Part shown: positions 9,990-22,514 of the stretch, in pieces | Layout of the letters: every line of letters starts with the position of its first letter | Numbering within the stretch: the stretch's first letter is position 1 | Assembly: GCA_037953625.1 (NCBI GenBank) | Contig: CM075652.1 | Coordinates: forward strand, 13,350,501 to 13,414,500 | Reading direction: 5' to 3' | Origin: Crotalaria pallida | Taxonomy: Eukaryota; Streptophyta; Magnoliopsida; Fabales; Fabaceae | Length of the DNA stretch: 64,000 bases | The notes under the pieces: generated by a model | Told to the model about the DNA's origin: nothing | Databases searched by the model: none | Seen by the model: only the letters and a program-made list of their open reading frames with translations | Position numbers and translations under genes: made by a program

Positions 9990-11540
9990 GTGGATGAATG
10001 AACTAAAGAACACTAGGAGAACACCTAGAAGGGGGGGTTGAATAGGTGTTAAAGAAATCTTGAAAGATCTTCGCATAAAACAAATCGAAACTATTAAAAC
10101 GAATTATTTTCACAAAATCAACAGCTCTTAATCGATTAACCCAGCTCTTAATCGATTAAGGCAAGGGTTAATCGATTAACATCTGACAGATGATAATTGG
10201 TTAATCGATTAAGCAACGGGTTAATCGATTAATCACTATACAAAACAGAAAAATCGTTTTTCAATCGAAACCGAAAATCAATCAAATATCATGTATGATC
10301 AGAGATAGCGCGGAATTGATTAACACAAAAATTGTTAATGATTACCTAGATTTTGAAAAAGGTTTTCCCCAAATCAATTTAAACTATTAAAACCTAATTC
10401 ATTCAATTATTAGAAAATCAATATTTTCTAGGTTTTCAATCAAGAACAATATGAAATTGCAGAAATTAAAGAGATTAAGGGAAAGAGATACTGCACAAAG
10501 ATTTTATACTGATTCACTCTCACCCACTTGAGAGCTACATCCGGTCCCCTCTTCCACAAGAGAGATTTTCTTCACTAAAGGAATTAGAATTCTCAAATTA
10601 CAAGTAAATGCCTCTCAAGATACCCCACTTGATAGCCTCCAAGAGATAATCTCACTCTTGTCTTGCAATCCTATTAAATCTCTAATCTAACCGTCTTCTC
10701 TTCCCAAAAGTGAATACCTAACCACTTGCTTGATGACACACCAAGGCTTCTTCTTCTTCTTCTTCTTCAATTTGCTAGATGAACAACAACACCAAGACTT
10801 CTTCTTTGTTGTATTGAAAGCTTGCCTCTTACAATGATTACAACTCTATGAAAAAAAATAACCCTATTGAATCTCCTTCAAGAACTATGAACTATTAAAA
10901 CTTGAGATTCAAGAACTTCTTGATCAATGAAGTAAAAACAAGAACTTTGATCTTTTTAAAAGGGAGAGAGAATAGTGTGACTTTTAATCTTTTCTAAAAT
11001 GACATAACAATGAAGTTAGTTGCTCACAATGATTAGAGAAAGGTTTTAATAGAATACCCAAAAGGTTTTGAAAATATTAGAAACGATTTTGCCTTGAAAA
11101 GTCGTTTTATAAAAATCTGATCTGCATAACTTAATCGATTAAGTTGCAGGTTAATTGATTAAGACCTGTAGGCAGAATTCAGTTAATCGATTAAGCAAAG
11201 CCTTAATCGATTAAGACCTGTAAAAATTCATTTAAAAACTTGTTTTCTCAAATGTAAACCTTTTCTAAAAAACCATTAAGCCACCTATTATTTTTGGTTA
11301 AGTGAAATACTCAAGATATAATATGATCATGCACTTGACTGAAATTCACTACCCAACTCTCAAAACTACCCAAACTCTAAGACTCAAACAAAACTATAAA
11401 AACAATATACACATTGACATCATTGTTGCTTTTGTTCTTTGTCATTGGTTGAGCTTGATATAAACATTGAGCTTGTTCAGAACATTGTCTTCATCAAAAC
11501 CACTTAAATAATGCATAATCCTCATATTCTTAACACTAAC
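9990..11540 (-). mobile_element. Solo LTR of a copia-type (Sirevirus-like) element
   Basis: One end carries AACACTAGGAGAACACCTAG and GGGGGGGTTGAATAGG, closely parallel in layout to the copia LTR at 17770 (GAGGGGGGTGAATAGG). It also has the 'CTCACCCACTTGAGAGCTAC' leader text that matches CTCTTACCCTGAGAGCTAG at 18244. The other end has ATTGTCTTCATCAAAACC, parallel to CATCATCAAAATCTC at 38234. No coding region or second copy is present. The exact edges and target duplication could not be fixed. It contains clusters of TTAATCGATTAA (10128-10235 and 11130-11215) and a (TTC)n run at 10747-10768. Confidence 0.55.
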
Positions 11541-11843
11541 CTATAAACTTTTCTCTTTCTCTCTTATGATTGGACACTTTTGAGGCAAAGCATTTAATTT
11601 TTGTTTTATGACAATTTTTATAAGGAAGGGTAAAAATTTAAATGTAATGACTTTTTTTTTTGAAATCAAGAAACAAACCAATTTTAATTAACTTCCTTGG
11701 TTCCTGGAATATGGTTAAATATGCCTTGTATATAGGAGGGAGTAATATGTTACTCTCTCTGGTCCTATTTATAGGGCATACTTATCAATATCACATGTGT
11801 AACGTCCATTGGAATTTACCCTCGAAATTATAAATATTATATA

Positions 11844-12270
11844 GATTAGGTCCCTGAAAGATGCCTATGGAATCAGTTAGGTTCCTGAAAGATTTGTGGA
11901 ATCTCTTAAACCCCTCAAAGATCATTTTGGCGTCACATTAGTCTGCCCCATTCAATTTTGTCAGGATGGACCTGATGTAATTCTACGTGGCACGTTAAAT
12001 GCTTTGTCGGCCCCAATGCGATGTTGGAATGTTAAGAAGGTGTCACGTTTGGGCCAACAGGGCATTTAATGTGTCACATAGGATTCTGTTAGGTCCCTCA
12101 TGGGGGGACTAATGTGATGCCAAATTGATCTTTGGGGGGTTTAAGAGATTCCACAAATCTTTCAGGGACCTAACTGATTCCAAAATGATCTTTGGGGGGT
12201 TTAAGAGATTCCACTAATCTTTCAGGGACCTAACTGATTCCACAGGTATCTTTCGGAGACCTATGTGACT
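11844..12270. mobile_element. Foldback MITE
   Basis: The left arm (AGGTCCCTGAAAGATG..., CAAAGATCATTTTGGCGTCA) at 11848-11945 is repeated as reverse complement at 12105-12262, where the block CTTTGGGGGGTTTAAGAG with CTTTCAGGGACCTAACTG is present twice in tandem. The arms flank a unique centre at 11946-12100. Confidence 0.75.
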
Positions 12271-12769
12271 ATTAACTCTTAAATAAAATATAAAATATAT
12301 TTTATGAGTATCGTGTGAATTCTATGTGTAATAGCCACAATTTTCCCCATTTTAACATATTGATTTTTGGAGTTTTTTGATTGGTCAATTCTTTACAAGT
12401 TTAGATAAAAATATTATTTGGTTTATAATAATACGTGACAAGGAGGAAATTATTTTAATTTGATTAAATATTTGATTCTTGTGTCTTATTGGTTCAAAGG
12501 ATTTATTTCATAGAGATAAATTACTTTATGTTTTGGAGGAATTATTATTTATTGATTTCTTTGATTTATTTAACTTTGAAAATTCATAACTTTTGACTGG
12601 TAAATCGGAATTTGACAAATTTACAGTCAAAACGATTGTGTTGAAATCTAGAATTTATTTTGTACAGTTTTGGGATTTAAATCTGCTGCCACGAAATTTT
12701 TTATATTTTATGGAAAATTATAATGTTTCATTGTTTAAAAGAAATTGAATTATGATTTTTGAGTGTTAT

Positions 12770-12842
12770 ATTACATTACCGAGGGATTTTTGCGCATTAC
12801 AGAGGGATTTGACCCTCAGTAATTAGCGTTTTTCTTGTAGTG
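12770..12842. mobile_element. CACTA transposon terminal remnant
   Basis: Ends ...CGTTTTTCTTGTAGTG at 12842; the reverse complement starts CACTACAAGAAAAACG, the standard CACTA terminal sequence. Next to it CCGAGGGATTTTTGCG and CAGAGGGATTTGACC are subterminal-repeat-like. No partner end is seen upstream. Confidence 0.55.
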
Positions 12843-13107
12843 TAAGAAAATAAATTGATAAATTGATTTTGTCTTGGTTTGGGTATTTCAAGGGCCATAC
12901 GGTTTTGTTAATGCTCAATATTCTTGGTGCATATGATTGACTTATGAACATGTGTTGTTTTCTTGAGGTATTTTCAGTTTTCATATGAAAATGAATGATT
13001 GAATGAAATTTCGTCTTGGTTTGTTGAATTAGAGTTCTATACGGTTTTGATTAGGGAGAAAGGCATGTGTTGATTGATTTAAAAATTTATGCTATGTTCT
13101 TATGTGT

Positions 13108-13790
13108 ATTCGGCCAAGCATGAAGGAATGATCAAATGATTTTTGTTTATGAAAATAAAATTGTGTATAAGTGTTTTGGAAGAGTTAAGTTGATTTAGGT
13201 GTTTTACACTTGTAATTCTTGGCTTATTTTCTTTGCTAGATTCGGCCATGTATGTGTGTAAACTCAAATGATTTTTGTTTCTAGAAAATGACTATGTATG
13301 TTGATACTTTGAAGAAATGGAGTTGATTTAAGTGTTTGAGGCATGTAATGTTTGGCTTACTTTTCTTTGTTCAATTCGGTTCCTATGTGTTTAAATAGGT
13401 AAATATGAAAATGAAAATGTTTTGAGTTGATTGTGTGTTATATGATTAATTTAGAGTTAGTCAAATGATTGTATGTTTTATTTTAATTGAAAAGAGTTTG
13501 TTTGAATGTTTTAGGAAATATTAGAAATTTATGGATATTGGGTTATGTTTGTGCATGATTCGGTCAAAGCATGTTTAAAAGAGTAGGAGTTTATTTTGGT
13601 AAATGCAAATTGATATTTGAAACATGTATGAGAATATGCTAAGGATTGATCATGGAAATTGCTTGATTAATGTCCTTTAGGGAATCTTAGAAAACAAATG
13701 GATTTTTGGTTCGTTTTGGTACATCATTCGGTTCTTGCATTATCATTAGGGAATGAGTTTATTTTGCTACATGCTAAATGCTACTTGAGT
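13108..13790 (+). repeat. Diverged tandem repeat anchored on ATTCGG
   Basis: ATTCGG-starting copies at 13108, 13240, 13374, 13558 and 13726 (spacings 132, 134, 184, 168). The first two share AAATGATTTTTGTTT, a GTTGATTTA-GTGTTT block and TTGGCTTA-TTTCTTTG. They lie in the long T/G-rich part of unit A, which is probably intronic. Confidence 0.55.
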
Positions 13791-16700
13791 ACACTTGGTG
13801 ATCTTGAATTAGGTTGGATTTGTTTTGAGTGTTTTGATGCATTTTAGTTGGTTTATGGCTTAGGTTTCTATTCAAAAGAGTTTTGCATGAAAAATACTTG
13901 CACGTGTTTATTGAGCATAAGGTTTGGTCACTGTCTTTATGAGACTAATTTGAATGCCTCTGAATTTTGGTATGATTTTTGGGGTTGATTTACTAATTTT
14001 TCAAGAATTGTTTTTGAAACAACGATTTCGGAAAAATGGGGTTTTCAGGTCAAATACAAGCTGAATTTTTGAACTTGTGCTATTCCAATGAAATTGAAAT
14101 TTTTATGGTAAGACCTTATATATGTGAGGATACTCTCTGAAAAATTTTAGGTTGTTTGGAGTTGATTTGGTATTTTGTTTAACCTAAAACAGTGAGCAAA
14201 CCTAGTTCAGGATTTTCAGAACTAGAGAGGAATTAAATTGAAAAAGTGTAACTTGGACAACTCCAAATAATCTGAACATTTTATCAGATGTTCTTGAATG
14301 TATGAGGATGCTCTGTACCAAATTTTGTGTCAATTGGAGTTATTTTTCTATTTTATATAAATGTTTGTTTGCTTCAGGTTGTTATAGTCATGATTTGATT
14401 TTTAAGGCAAAATTGAATAAAAACTTGTGTTCTGGATGTTGGATTGGCTTGGAAATTTTATGTGAAGTGTTTTAATATATGATTAAGTGTATTGCAAAAT
14501 TTGAGACTGAAATGAGTTGATTTGATTTAGTTTGGAATTTTATTTCCTTGTATTCCCCGTATTTGGTCTAGCCTGTGTTTGATGTTTTGGTAATGTGATG
14601 CCTTGTGCTTGTTGCTGGGCTTGGTTAAATGTTTTTATTTTGATTGTGATATTTGGACATGATTAGACAAGTGTGAGAGATTAACTAGTGTTTCATAAAG
14701 TAAGGTTGCGTGCTATGTGATTTCCATGAAATTAAGGTTAAAATATGTGCCCTAGTCGGTTTGTCCTTGTGTTTTGGATTTCGTTTAAATAATATGTGGC
14801 TGCAAGAATATATTTGATTTGATTATTATTCTTGCTAGTATGATTTGTTTTAAATTGATTTAAGGCATGATAATTGAGTTGCTTGAGTTAGAAGAAAACT
14901 TGTTTCGAGTAAAGTAAATTTATGGAATTGGTGTGATTAATTTGCTATGATATATGTTACTTGCATGAAATTATTTGCATGATTAAGGAAGTGAAGGAGA
15001 ATGAGTTGTGTAAATAAATGCATAAGATTTAAGTGATGTGTTTGTTATTATTTTAAATGATTATGTGCTAAGTGTTTGATTTAATGATTGGCTTTTGAAT
15101 ATAAATTGGTTTGAGATGTTTGATTTTAAATTCATTTGTGGATATTGGAACTATTTCATAGCTGTCCAAACATTATTTAAAATGTGTGGTTTGAAAAATG
15201 AATTGTTTTTAAGTATTTATTTGTTCTAAAAGTATTGTGAATTGACGTACGGTTTTACGGCGTTTTTGAATGATCAAAGAGTGATTTTTAAGGGATTATG
15301 TTGTGGGCTGTCCAGAATTTTTAATGAGGTGTTTTCAATTTGAAAATTGTTTACAAGTGTTTAAAAGCATGAGTTTTAAGTGTTTTAAGTTACGGTAAAA
15401 GCTAGATCAAAAATTGGAGTTTTTCAGCATTTTTGGGTTCAAGTGAGCTGCTGTCAAAGATGGACCAGCCACTAACCTATTCATTTTAAAATGATTTTTC
15501 TAATCGCACTATAATGGTATTGAGGAATTTAAAATATCAAAGAGTTTTGAAACGATTTCGGAAAGAAGGATATATGTTTTGATTTTACCCGACGGTTTCA
15601 ACTTAAAGTTTCAAAGGATGATCTTTAACCCTAGGGTAGACGTTTGAATTAGATTATGATATTAATGTGTAATGGTTATTTCGAGGAATTTAAAGAATAG
15701 TAGTTGTGGACGTGTGCTGAGAAGAGGTGTCCGAGAGGATTCTTGCATAGCTGTCAGGGACTAAGGTGAGAGAGCAGCTTTCCTAAGACATAGTAGTGTG
15801 TAAGTAACATGTTAAGATGTTACTGGCTATCTCGAAAGCCAGAACGTGGGGTCTAAGAGTCAGTCGTATAGTGACAATTGATTGTGTATGTTTGGCCACT
15901 TATACGCGGGATAAAGACATCCCTTTTTAGTTATAGTATCATGACATGATGCTATTTATTTATGATGATGAGATATTATGATATGCTGCTCTATGCCTGT
16001 TGAACTTTAATCTGAAATTGAAAGTAATCATGTTATGTGAAATATTTGTCATGCGGTGATGGTTAAAGTAAAATAATGTCGCTGATGGGAATGGTGGGAA
16101 GATGCTAAAAGTGCGTGATGAAAAGATTGGTGAATTTTAGAAATAATAAAAAGTAATGTGGATTTGTACAGAAAGTGAGATATTGTGGATATGATAGAAA
16201 TATAATAATAAATTTTCCTGGTGTGTACCAAGTTGGATCCGTGCCTTTCGACTTGAATGTGCTGGCCACGTGTGCAATATGCCCGTGTGTCCGAGCCCTG
16301 ATGCGTTAAGCTAAGTATTATTGGAAAAAGATTAATGTGAAAGATTTGATTAGAGGTCGAGGTTCACCGAAGGGATGAATAAGGGTGACTCGTCCGAACT
16401 TATGATTAATAAAATATAAATAAGACATTAAAAGACAGTGAATAACGCGACAAGTTGAGTGTGAAGTAGTGGAGAGGAAGATACCCTGATTATCTGCGGA
16501 TACTCAGGTGTGTGATTGTGATAAGGAAGGGTGATGACGGTGAAACGTCAAGTAACCTAGAGTACTATTTTAGGTGGAGTTGGCCTATATGTGATCGGGG
16601 ATTAATACCCAAAGGATCGTAGCGTGTTCCACACTGCAGACTAGAATAGTACTGTCGCCCCCTTGATCAAATTCGAAATGGTGAGAGGGAACCTGAATGA

Positions 16701-17329
16701 GGTGGGCAGTCGAATGGTTTTGGGCCCTTGCGGTATCTCGTAAAATATTAATTGTTGTAATGACCGGCCTGTACGGTTGTGGTCTTGACAAAGATATTAT
16801 ATGCTGTTGGATTTTCTTGACTGTTCGACCGGCGTGGGTTAAGGTTCCTGTATGTCCCGTTTGCTTCCGACTAGGTTTGGATGGATTGGAGGAGATGTAT
16901 GTGTGCTAACCCAACTCCTTGATGACTTTCCTTAAATCCCTTGTCATCGATGGATGCACTTCAATAAAACTTAATAAGAAAGACATATGAAGTTAATAGT
17001 GCATATCCCTTAATAACGAAATAAGGATTATGAAGATATGTGGTACCAAAGGAGCCTGCGGGCAAGGTGATGATTCAAGTTAGTGGCAAAGGAAGGGTTT
17101 GTAATTCCAAGAAAGAGGAAGGAATTGATAATGATAAAGGGTGATAATGGATTTAATAAAGGAGAATGATGAATCATGAATGTGTATTCGATGTGTTGTT
17201 ATTTGTTATATCTTGATATGATTGCTTGCTGTAATTCCACGCAGTCAGCTTATCCGCCCGGAAAAGCTGACTCTCTCTCTGTATCTCTGTTGTCTTTGGT
17301 TTTATTTTGGCCTTGTGATGGCCCATTAG
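13791..17329 (+). other. T/G-rich presumed intron or leader of unit A
   Basis: No coding potential is seen in 3.5 kb on either strand. The composition (high T and G on the plus strand, very few C) resembles a plant intron or a long untranslated leader read on the plus strand. It ends with CCCATTAG|ATGG, an acceptor directly at the start codon of the small ORF. Confidence 0.4.
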
Positions 17330-17769
17330 ATGGTGGATCCTGTCAAGTTTACTTTTGAGATTTACCACGACGGTCAGTGGGAGGTGAAACGTCAAGGCTG
17401 GGAATGGAGAGGTAGCTCAGATGTGATCATCAAAGACCCAGGTCGCACGCTCCGAGGAGATTCAACCGACACTCGTGAATGTCGCTTCTCTTTGGTGGAT
17501 CTTCGGACTGGAGGACCAGCAAATTACCATGGTGGTTATCCGTTACCACTGCCTGCACGTATTGACCCTAGAGCAGAGGAAGCAGATGTGTACGAGGATT
17601 TGGATCCCATCGAGCCTCTTGACGATGCTTTTGAGGCCTTGCCCCAGAGTGACCCATATGAGATTGAAGAGGACCCTAGTGAGGGATCGTCTTCAGTCGA
17701 GTATTCGGATGCGGATGTTTGGGAGTATGACCCGGAGGAAGTGCTTGTTGCAGTATCTAGTGATGAGGA
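17330..17769 (+). pseudogene. Small acidic-tailed ORF of unit A, split by the copia insertion
   Basis: ATG at 17330 immediately after an AG acceptor. The protein begins MVDPVKFTFEIYHDGQWEVK, has a Trp-rich N-terminal part (QWEVKRQGWEWRGSSDVIIK), a proline/arginine middle and a long Asp/Glu-rich tail. The copia element entered after base 17769. Past the far target duplication the frame continues as three codons at 46227-46233 (Asp completed by T46227, Gln, TAG), giving a pre-insertion length of 148 residues; as it stands, reading continues into the LTR and stops at 17794. The family is not recognised. It is distantly related to the ORF at 48772. No membrane segment, signal peptide or known catalytic motif is visible. 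Confidence 0.6.
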
Positions 17770-19439
17770 TGTTGGAAACCAACAAGAGGCCTAACAATCA
17801 AGTAGAGGGGGGTGAATAGGAGATTGAACGTGATATGGGAATTTTTCGATTTCTTGAAAATAGTTTGAATGTTGTTCACGGTTTTAAATAAAATTCCAGC
17901 TCTATCCGAGCAGACACGGTTAATTGATTAACCAAATAGATAAACAGAATGGTTAATTGATTAACCGAGCTCCCTCTCAATGAGAGTTGGTTTTCTTAAA
18001 TATTAATGTTCAAGGACGAGCTGCCGAGCAAACAATGTTAAGTTATTAACCAGATGAATAAACTGGTTAATCAGTTAACAAAGATGCTTCAAAGCTAAGC
18101 TTTCCGAACAACACTCAAAACCGAGCTATCACAGAGTAAATTAAAAGCTTGATGCTTAAGCCAGCGGATAACCAGTCGAGCAAGCCGAGCAATAAGAAAG
18201 CAGTAAAGAAATAAAACTTAACACCACAAATTTATCCTGGTTCACTCTTACCCTGAGAGCTAGTCCAGTCCCCTCTAAAAACCTTTTAGATAGCTTTCAC
18301 TAAAAATCGATTTTCTGGGTTACAAAAAAGGATTTACAAGAGACTACCCCTCTAAACCTATCCAGTCAACCGAGTATACCAAACTCGTGACAAACTACCC
18401 ACGACAAATCGATGACCAAAGAACCTCTTTGGAACCTTTTCAACACCAAAAAGCTTTCTCGATCAGAGACCAGCTTTTCACTCCAGCGATTACACCGAAC
18501 AAGATTAATGAAAGAGAATGGCTCCAATTCGAAACACTCTTCGAATGAGTATGAAAGTATGAAGTTCAAGAGTGAGTCGATTTTGTGAAGGGGAATCACA
18601 GAAAAGAAATGTGTTGAACTTAGAGTTTGGATTTGAAAGATTAAACTCTCTAAGTTCTTGTGAAAATTCAAATGATCTTTTTCTTTTCTGTGAGTTTGAT
18701 TCTGCTCTGTTTTCGAAAGAGAATGAAAATGAGGTTTCTAGAAAATTGTTCAAAGAAAAGTTCTATGTAACCGTTGAAAGCACCCCCTTTTATAAGCTCC
18801 TCTTATTTCCCAGAGAAAGAGAGAGAGCCGTACGGAAAACTCATGGGGATTTCAACGGCTATATTTTGACAGCAGAGCAGTGATAGTGACCCTTCACCAA
18901 CCTTTGATTTTAACTCATTTTGAATTTTAAACTTGTTACTGCGTTGGAGTTAAAACTTAGAACTTCTACCCAGACTCAACGGTAATAAAAGGTACGGCAC
19001 AGCTGAGCAGAGTCTGAAGGTTGAAGATGATGTGTTGTTGAAGAGTGAACCGAGACAGTCGAGCTTGAGCTTCGTTCGAGCTTTGAGCTTTGCTTCGAGC
19101 TTGAGCTTTGAGATTGGTGTTGCCGAGCCTTGAACTTTGTTCGAGCTTGGTCTGTGATTTATGTTGCCGAGCCTTGAGCTTTCCTTGGCAACCAGACTTG
19201 AAACTTGAAGTAACAGATCCAAGCTTTGTCCTTTGATCAGGGTGCGTGTTCAATCCGAGCTAATTTGGTCTTTCTTATGGTGTGGCTTAGTTCAATATTC
19301 AGAGCCTTCTGAGCGTGTGCCGAGCTGATCAATATCCGAGCGTACTGTCTTGAAGTGAAGAGTCGAGCTTTCAAACTTGGATGAACTTCGACTGTGATCA
19401 AGAACCAAGCTCAATCCGAGCTGAAACTTCAAAAGCAGA
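17770..19439 (-). repeat. Element 3, 3' LTR, outer part
   Basis: Begins TGTTGGAAACCAACAAGAGG (plus strand) and is cut at 19439 by element 2; the remaining 159 bp lie at 38101-38259. It differs from the 5' LTR by scattered substitutions and small run-length changes, for instance G6 against G9 near 17806. Contains TTAATTGATTAA twice (17930-17985). ORFs seen inside (for example 18572-18883) recur identically placed in the other LTR and are not genes. Confidence 0.9.
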
Positions 19440-19946
19440 TGTTGACACCCAATTTTGTCCCAATCTTTCAAGATTAAAAAAATAATAAAAATTTCAAAAA
19501 AAAAACAAAAAAAAAAGAGAAGAATAAAAATGACAAATTCACTAAGATGACCCGGTTCCACCTAGGCCCAAACCCAGTTTTTATTTCCCTTCACAATTAG
19601 TCTAGCAGGCAGCAATGATACTTAAAAAAATAAAAATAAAAATAAAAATAAAAGAAACAAAAGCAACAACAGTAGCGGTAGATGCAATTTTTCAACCGTA
19701 GCCTGCCATGGACAACTCACTTAGCACAATAGTCCTCATCACCTCCTTAATTTACTCTCTCCGCATGATAAGATCTGTGCACCGATTTCAAGCCATCATT
19801 CATAGTTGCAGGACAAGATACTCACAATCCCAAGCCTCTGAGTTCAAAGTCAAATTGCAGCAGCCATAATTAATTTTTCATAGCTTGGATGAACGGTAAA
19901 GGAGAAAAAATGAACAAGGCATTAATGGCTCCTCAAATTTGTTCTC

Positions 19947-19954
19947 TATAAATA
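19947..19954 (+). promoter_or_regulatory. TATA box of element 2 LTR
   Basis: TATAAATA in TTGTTCTCTATAAATACC; the same string is conserved in the 3' LTR near 35563. If transcription starts about 30 bp downstream, roughly 2.5 kb of the LTR is transcribed leader. Confidence 0.6.
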
Positions 19955-20671
19955 CCAATGAGTTCTAGTTCTAAAAAAAAAAAGAGGGGAGAGAGGAAAG
20001 GAGGACCCGGGAAAGCTAATGAAAGAGTAAAGGGAGAGTACTACCGAGTGGAAAAAAAGAAGAAGAGAGAAAAGACTAAAAAAGGGAAGGAGCTTGCTTC
20101 TTAAAAAAAAAAGTAGAAAGAAGAAGTAAGAAAGAAAACGGGAGAGAGAAAGCATAGAAACAGAGGAAGAAAAATAGAAGAAGAAGAAAGAAGAAGTCAC
20201 ACGGAGGAAGTATTAAAATTTGGGTTGATTAGAGGCATTTTTATCGTGCACCATCTTTTTCCAGGAGTAGAGAAGGTAAGTGATTTTTAACCATTCGATT
20301 CATCTATTATATTAATCTAACAGTCTGAAAACTGAGAGTGCACCGAAGGCTGTAGACCGTAGCATACCATAGCATTCTTAAAAAGATTCTAATAATCCTG
20401 TGTGTTGAGGCACAAATAAAAATGATGGACTCTAAGTTCATAACCGTTGGATCTAAACCTCTACAGATCTGACGGGTAATAAAAAGGATGCACCGTAATA
20501 ACGTAGGACCTAGGGGTATGTGATAAAAGAAAGTTTAATCTCAACCGTTCATTCAAATTAAAGGATTTGATCTGGACCGTTGGATCTGGTCAAAAGGGAC
20601 CTGCAGCCACCACATGCAGCCAACCAGAGGACGCCACGTGGCGGCCTGTCCTCCATTCCTGTCCCCTCCTC

Positions 20672-20720
20672 TGACTGGTTCGGTCTGGACCGACCGGACC
20701 AGACCAAACCGGTCCAGTCA
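20672..20720. repeat. Compound inverted repeat in the LTR
   Basis: Outer arms TGACTGG and CCAGTCA and inner arms GGTCTGG and CCAGACC fold into one hairpin within 49 bp. The copy in the 3' LTR (from about 36287) has changed CCAGACC to CCGGACC and CCAGTCA to CCGGTCA, partly weakening it. Confidence 0.6.
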
Positions 20721-21210
20721 CTTTTTTAAAAAAAAATATAATAAAATAATAATAAAAATGATAAAAAATTGAAAATAATTATTAAAAAATTAAAAAAATA
20801 TAAATAAATAAATAAAACCATAAAAAAAATTTTCTTTTTCAGTACCCTTTTTTTTATTTATTTATTTTCTTTGTATGTTTGTTTATTGTATTTACCAAAA
20901 TATTCGCAAAAACACAAAAAGAATAAAACTTTCTTTTAAAAAAAAAGAGTAATTTGATTTTATTACTCATAAATGATAAAAATCATTTTTTTAAAAAATA
21001 TTAATAATATCTAAAAAATTAATTAAAAAGTCGATCTTCATAAATAACAAATAACCAATAATTTGTCAAAAGCTTCAATTACCAAAAGAACTACGTAGCC
21101 TTGAGTTCCCTATTGTATCGAGGGATACGTAGGAGCAGGTACACTCCTGTCAGGCACTAAAATAAAAAATATTTATTTCTTTTTTCCCCAAATAGCTTAA
21201 GAATATTTGC

Positions 21211-22012
21211 GAATTAAGACCGACGACGGAATACCCATGATTTGCTGAAGTATCAGTAAAATTGCGGTTTTCTTGAGGTGATGACCATCTTTTAAATTTT
21301 TACCAGGAGTGCTGGTGGGATTTAAAAGATGCCAATAAAATCTTAATTCCAAAATAAGTTCAAAACAATTATTAGTTAAATGTGCACATGAATAAAGCCG
21401 ATGACGGAAAAATTGGAAGATGACTAGAATGATGGTTATGTAGAATCTATCCAATAGTCTTGAGGCATATTATCAGATTCGGCCATGAGTGATGGCTGGG
21501 TTTGAGTCCCAATTTTTAAAATGACATAATCATATATTCTTCGAATTATTCGGAAACCCATTTTTATTTAAAAGTATTTTAAAAAACTTTGCCGACGACA
21601 GAAAAATTAGGAAATGACCGTGGTTACGGTTACATAAAATTTACCTAAGGATCTTGAGGCACATTTTTGATATTAGAGTTTAGCCATGAGTATTGGCCAA
21701 ACCTAATTATCAAAGAGAAAAATAAATTATTAATTCAATATTTTTATATAATCAAAATCAGTGTGAATAATTTCATTTATCCTTAACCGTCATGACAATG
21801 GTGAACATGAAATACCCAAGAAAAAACATTTTGAAAATCATAATTTTGTTTAGAATTAAATTATTTGAATTTAGACCTACGACGGAATATTCACAATTTG
21901 CTGAAGTGTCGGTAAAATTGTGGTTTTCTCGAGGTGAGGACCATCTTTTAAATTCTTACCAGGAGTGCTGGTGGGATTTAAACGATACCAATAAAATCTT
22001 AATTCTAAGATA
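21211..22012 (+). repeat. Four internal LTR repeats in the order A-B-B'-A'
   Basis: A (21211-21358) and A' (21868-22012) share ACGACGGAATA, TTTGCTGAAGT, GACCATCTTTTAAAT and CCAGGAGTGCTGGTGGGATT. B (21391-21511) and B' (21588-21708) share GACGGAAAAATT or GACAGAAAAATT, TCTTGAGGCA and GGCCATGAGT or AGCCATGAGT. All four are direct repeats and contain a GA(C/T)GACGGA-like motif. The same four lie in the 3' LTR. Confidence 0.7.
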
Positions 22013-22496
22013 ATTCTTAGACAAAAAAAAAAGAATTTTAAATTCATCATTGTTGTACAAAAATGTTAAAGGGTTTGATTTCATTCCATATAAAAATTGC
22101 TATTTAGCAACCCGTCTCTTTATCATAGTCATTTATCACTTTTGATAATATGCTGATAAAAATGGGACATATAAAACAAATAACAAAAAAAAAACTTTTT
22201 TTTTATATATGAAAGACCAAACCAAATTAATCAAGCACTCAATAAAGATCAAATAGGTACCGTTCTTTGAACGGGCGTGGTAGGGTGCTAATACCTTCCC
22301 TACTCGTAACCAACCCCCGAATCTAAACTCTGATACGCAGACCACTCTTTTAGGTCTCCAATTGCACCATTCCATTGATTTTGGATAAAGCAATTGGTGG
22401 CGACTCCATAAATCTTTCTATTAATTAAATAAATCAATTCGCCACATGCAATTTCATCTCTTTTTTCGCGGCGCCCTCCGGGACGGTCGCGACAGC

Positions 22497-22514
22497 TGGC
22501 GACTCCGCTGGGGA
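22497..22514 (+). other. Element 2 primer-binding site
   Basis: TGGCGACTCCGCTGGGGA, two bases after the LTR end; I believe this matches the tRNA-Arg-type PBS reported for Ogre elements. Confidence 0.75.

Larger units (their letters stand above)
1527..11744. mobile_element. Stowaway-like MITE, interrupted by element 1 and a solo LTR
   Basis: The left end TACTCCATTTGG at 1527 and the right end GGAGGGAGTA at 11735-11744 (reverse complement TACTCCCTCC) have the form of the Stowaway-type MITEs seen many times at 50-64 kb. The pieces at 1527-1580 and 9834-9990 join across element 1 into text such as ATCCTATATGTAAGACATTT, typical of these MITEs. The right-hand pairing is weaker than the left. Confidence 0.5.
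19440..22494 (+). repeat. Element 2, 5' LTR
   Basis: 3055 bp. TATA box at 19947, a strong inverted repeat at 20672-20720, the Tat-type text ACTACGTAGCC...GGGATACGTAGGAGCAGG at 21092-21140, and two pairs of internal repeats. The ORFs within are not conserved protein genes. Confidence 0.92.

Noticed and set aside
18366..19561. Frames in the element 3 LTR, repeated at 44989-45876
   Set aside because: They are LTR sequence; identical placement in both LTRs reflects duplication, not genes.
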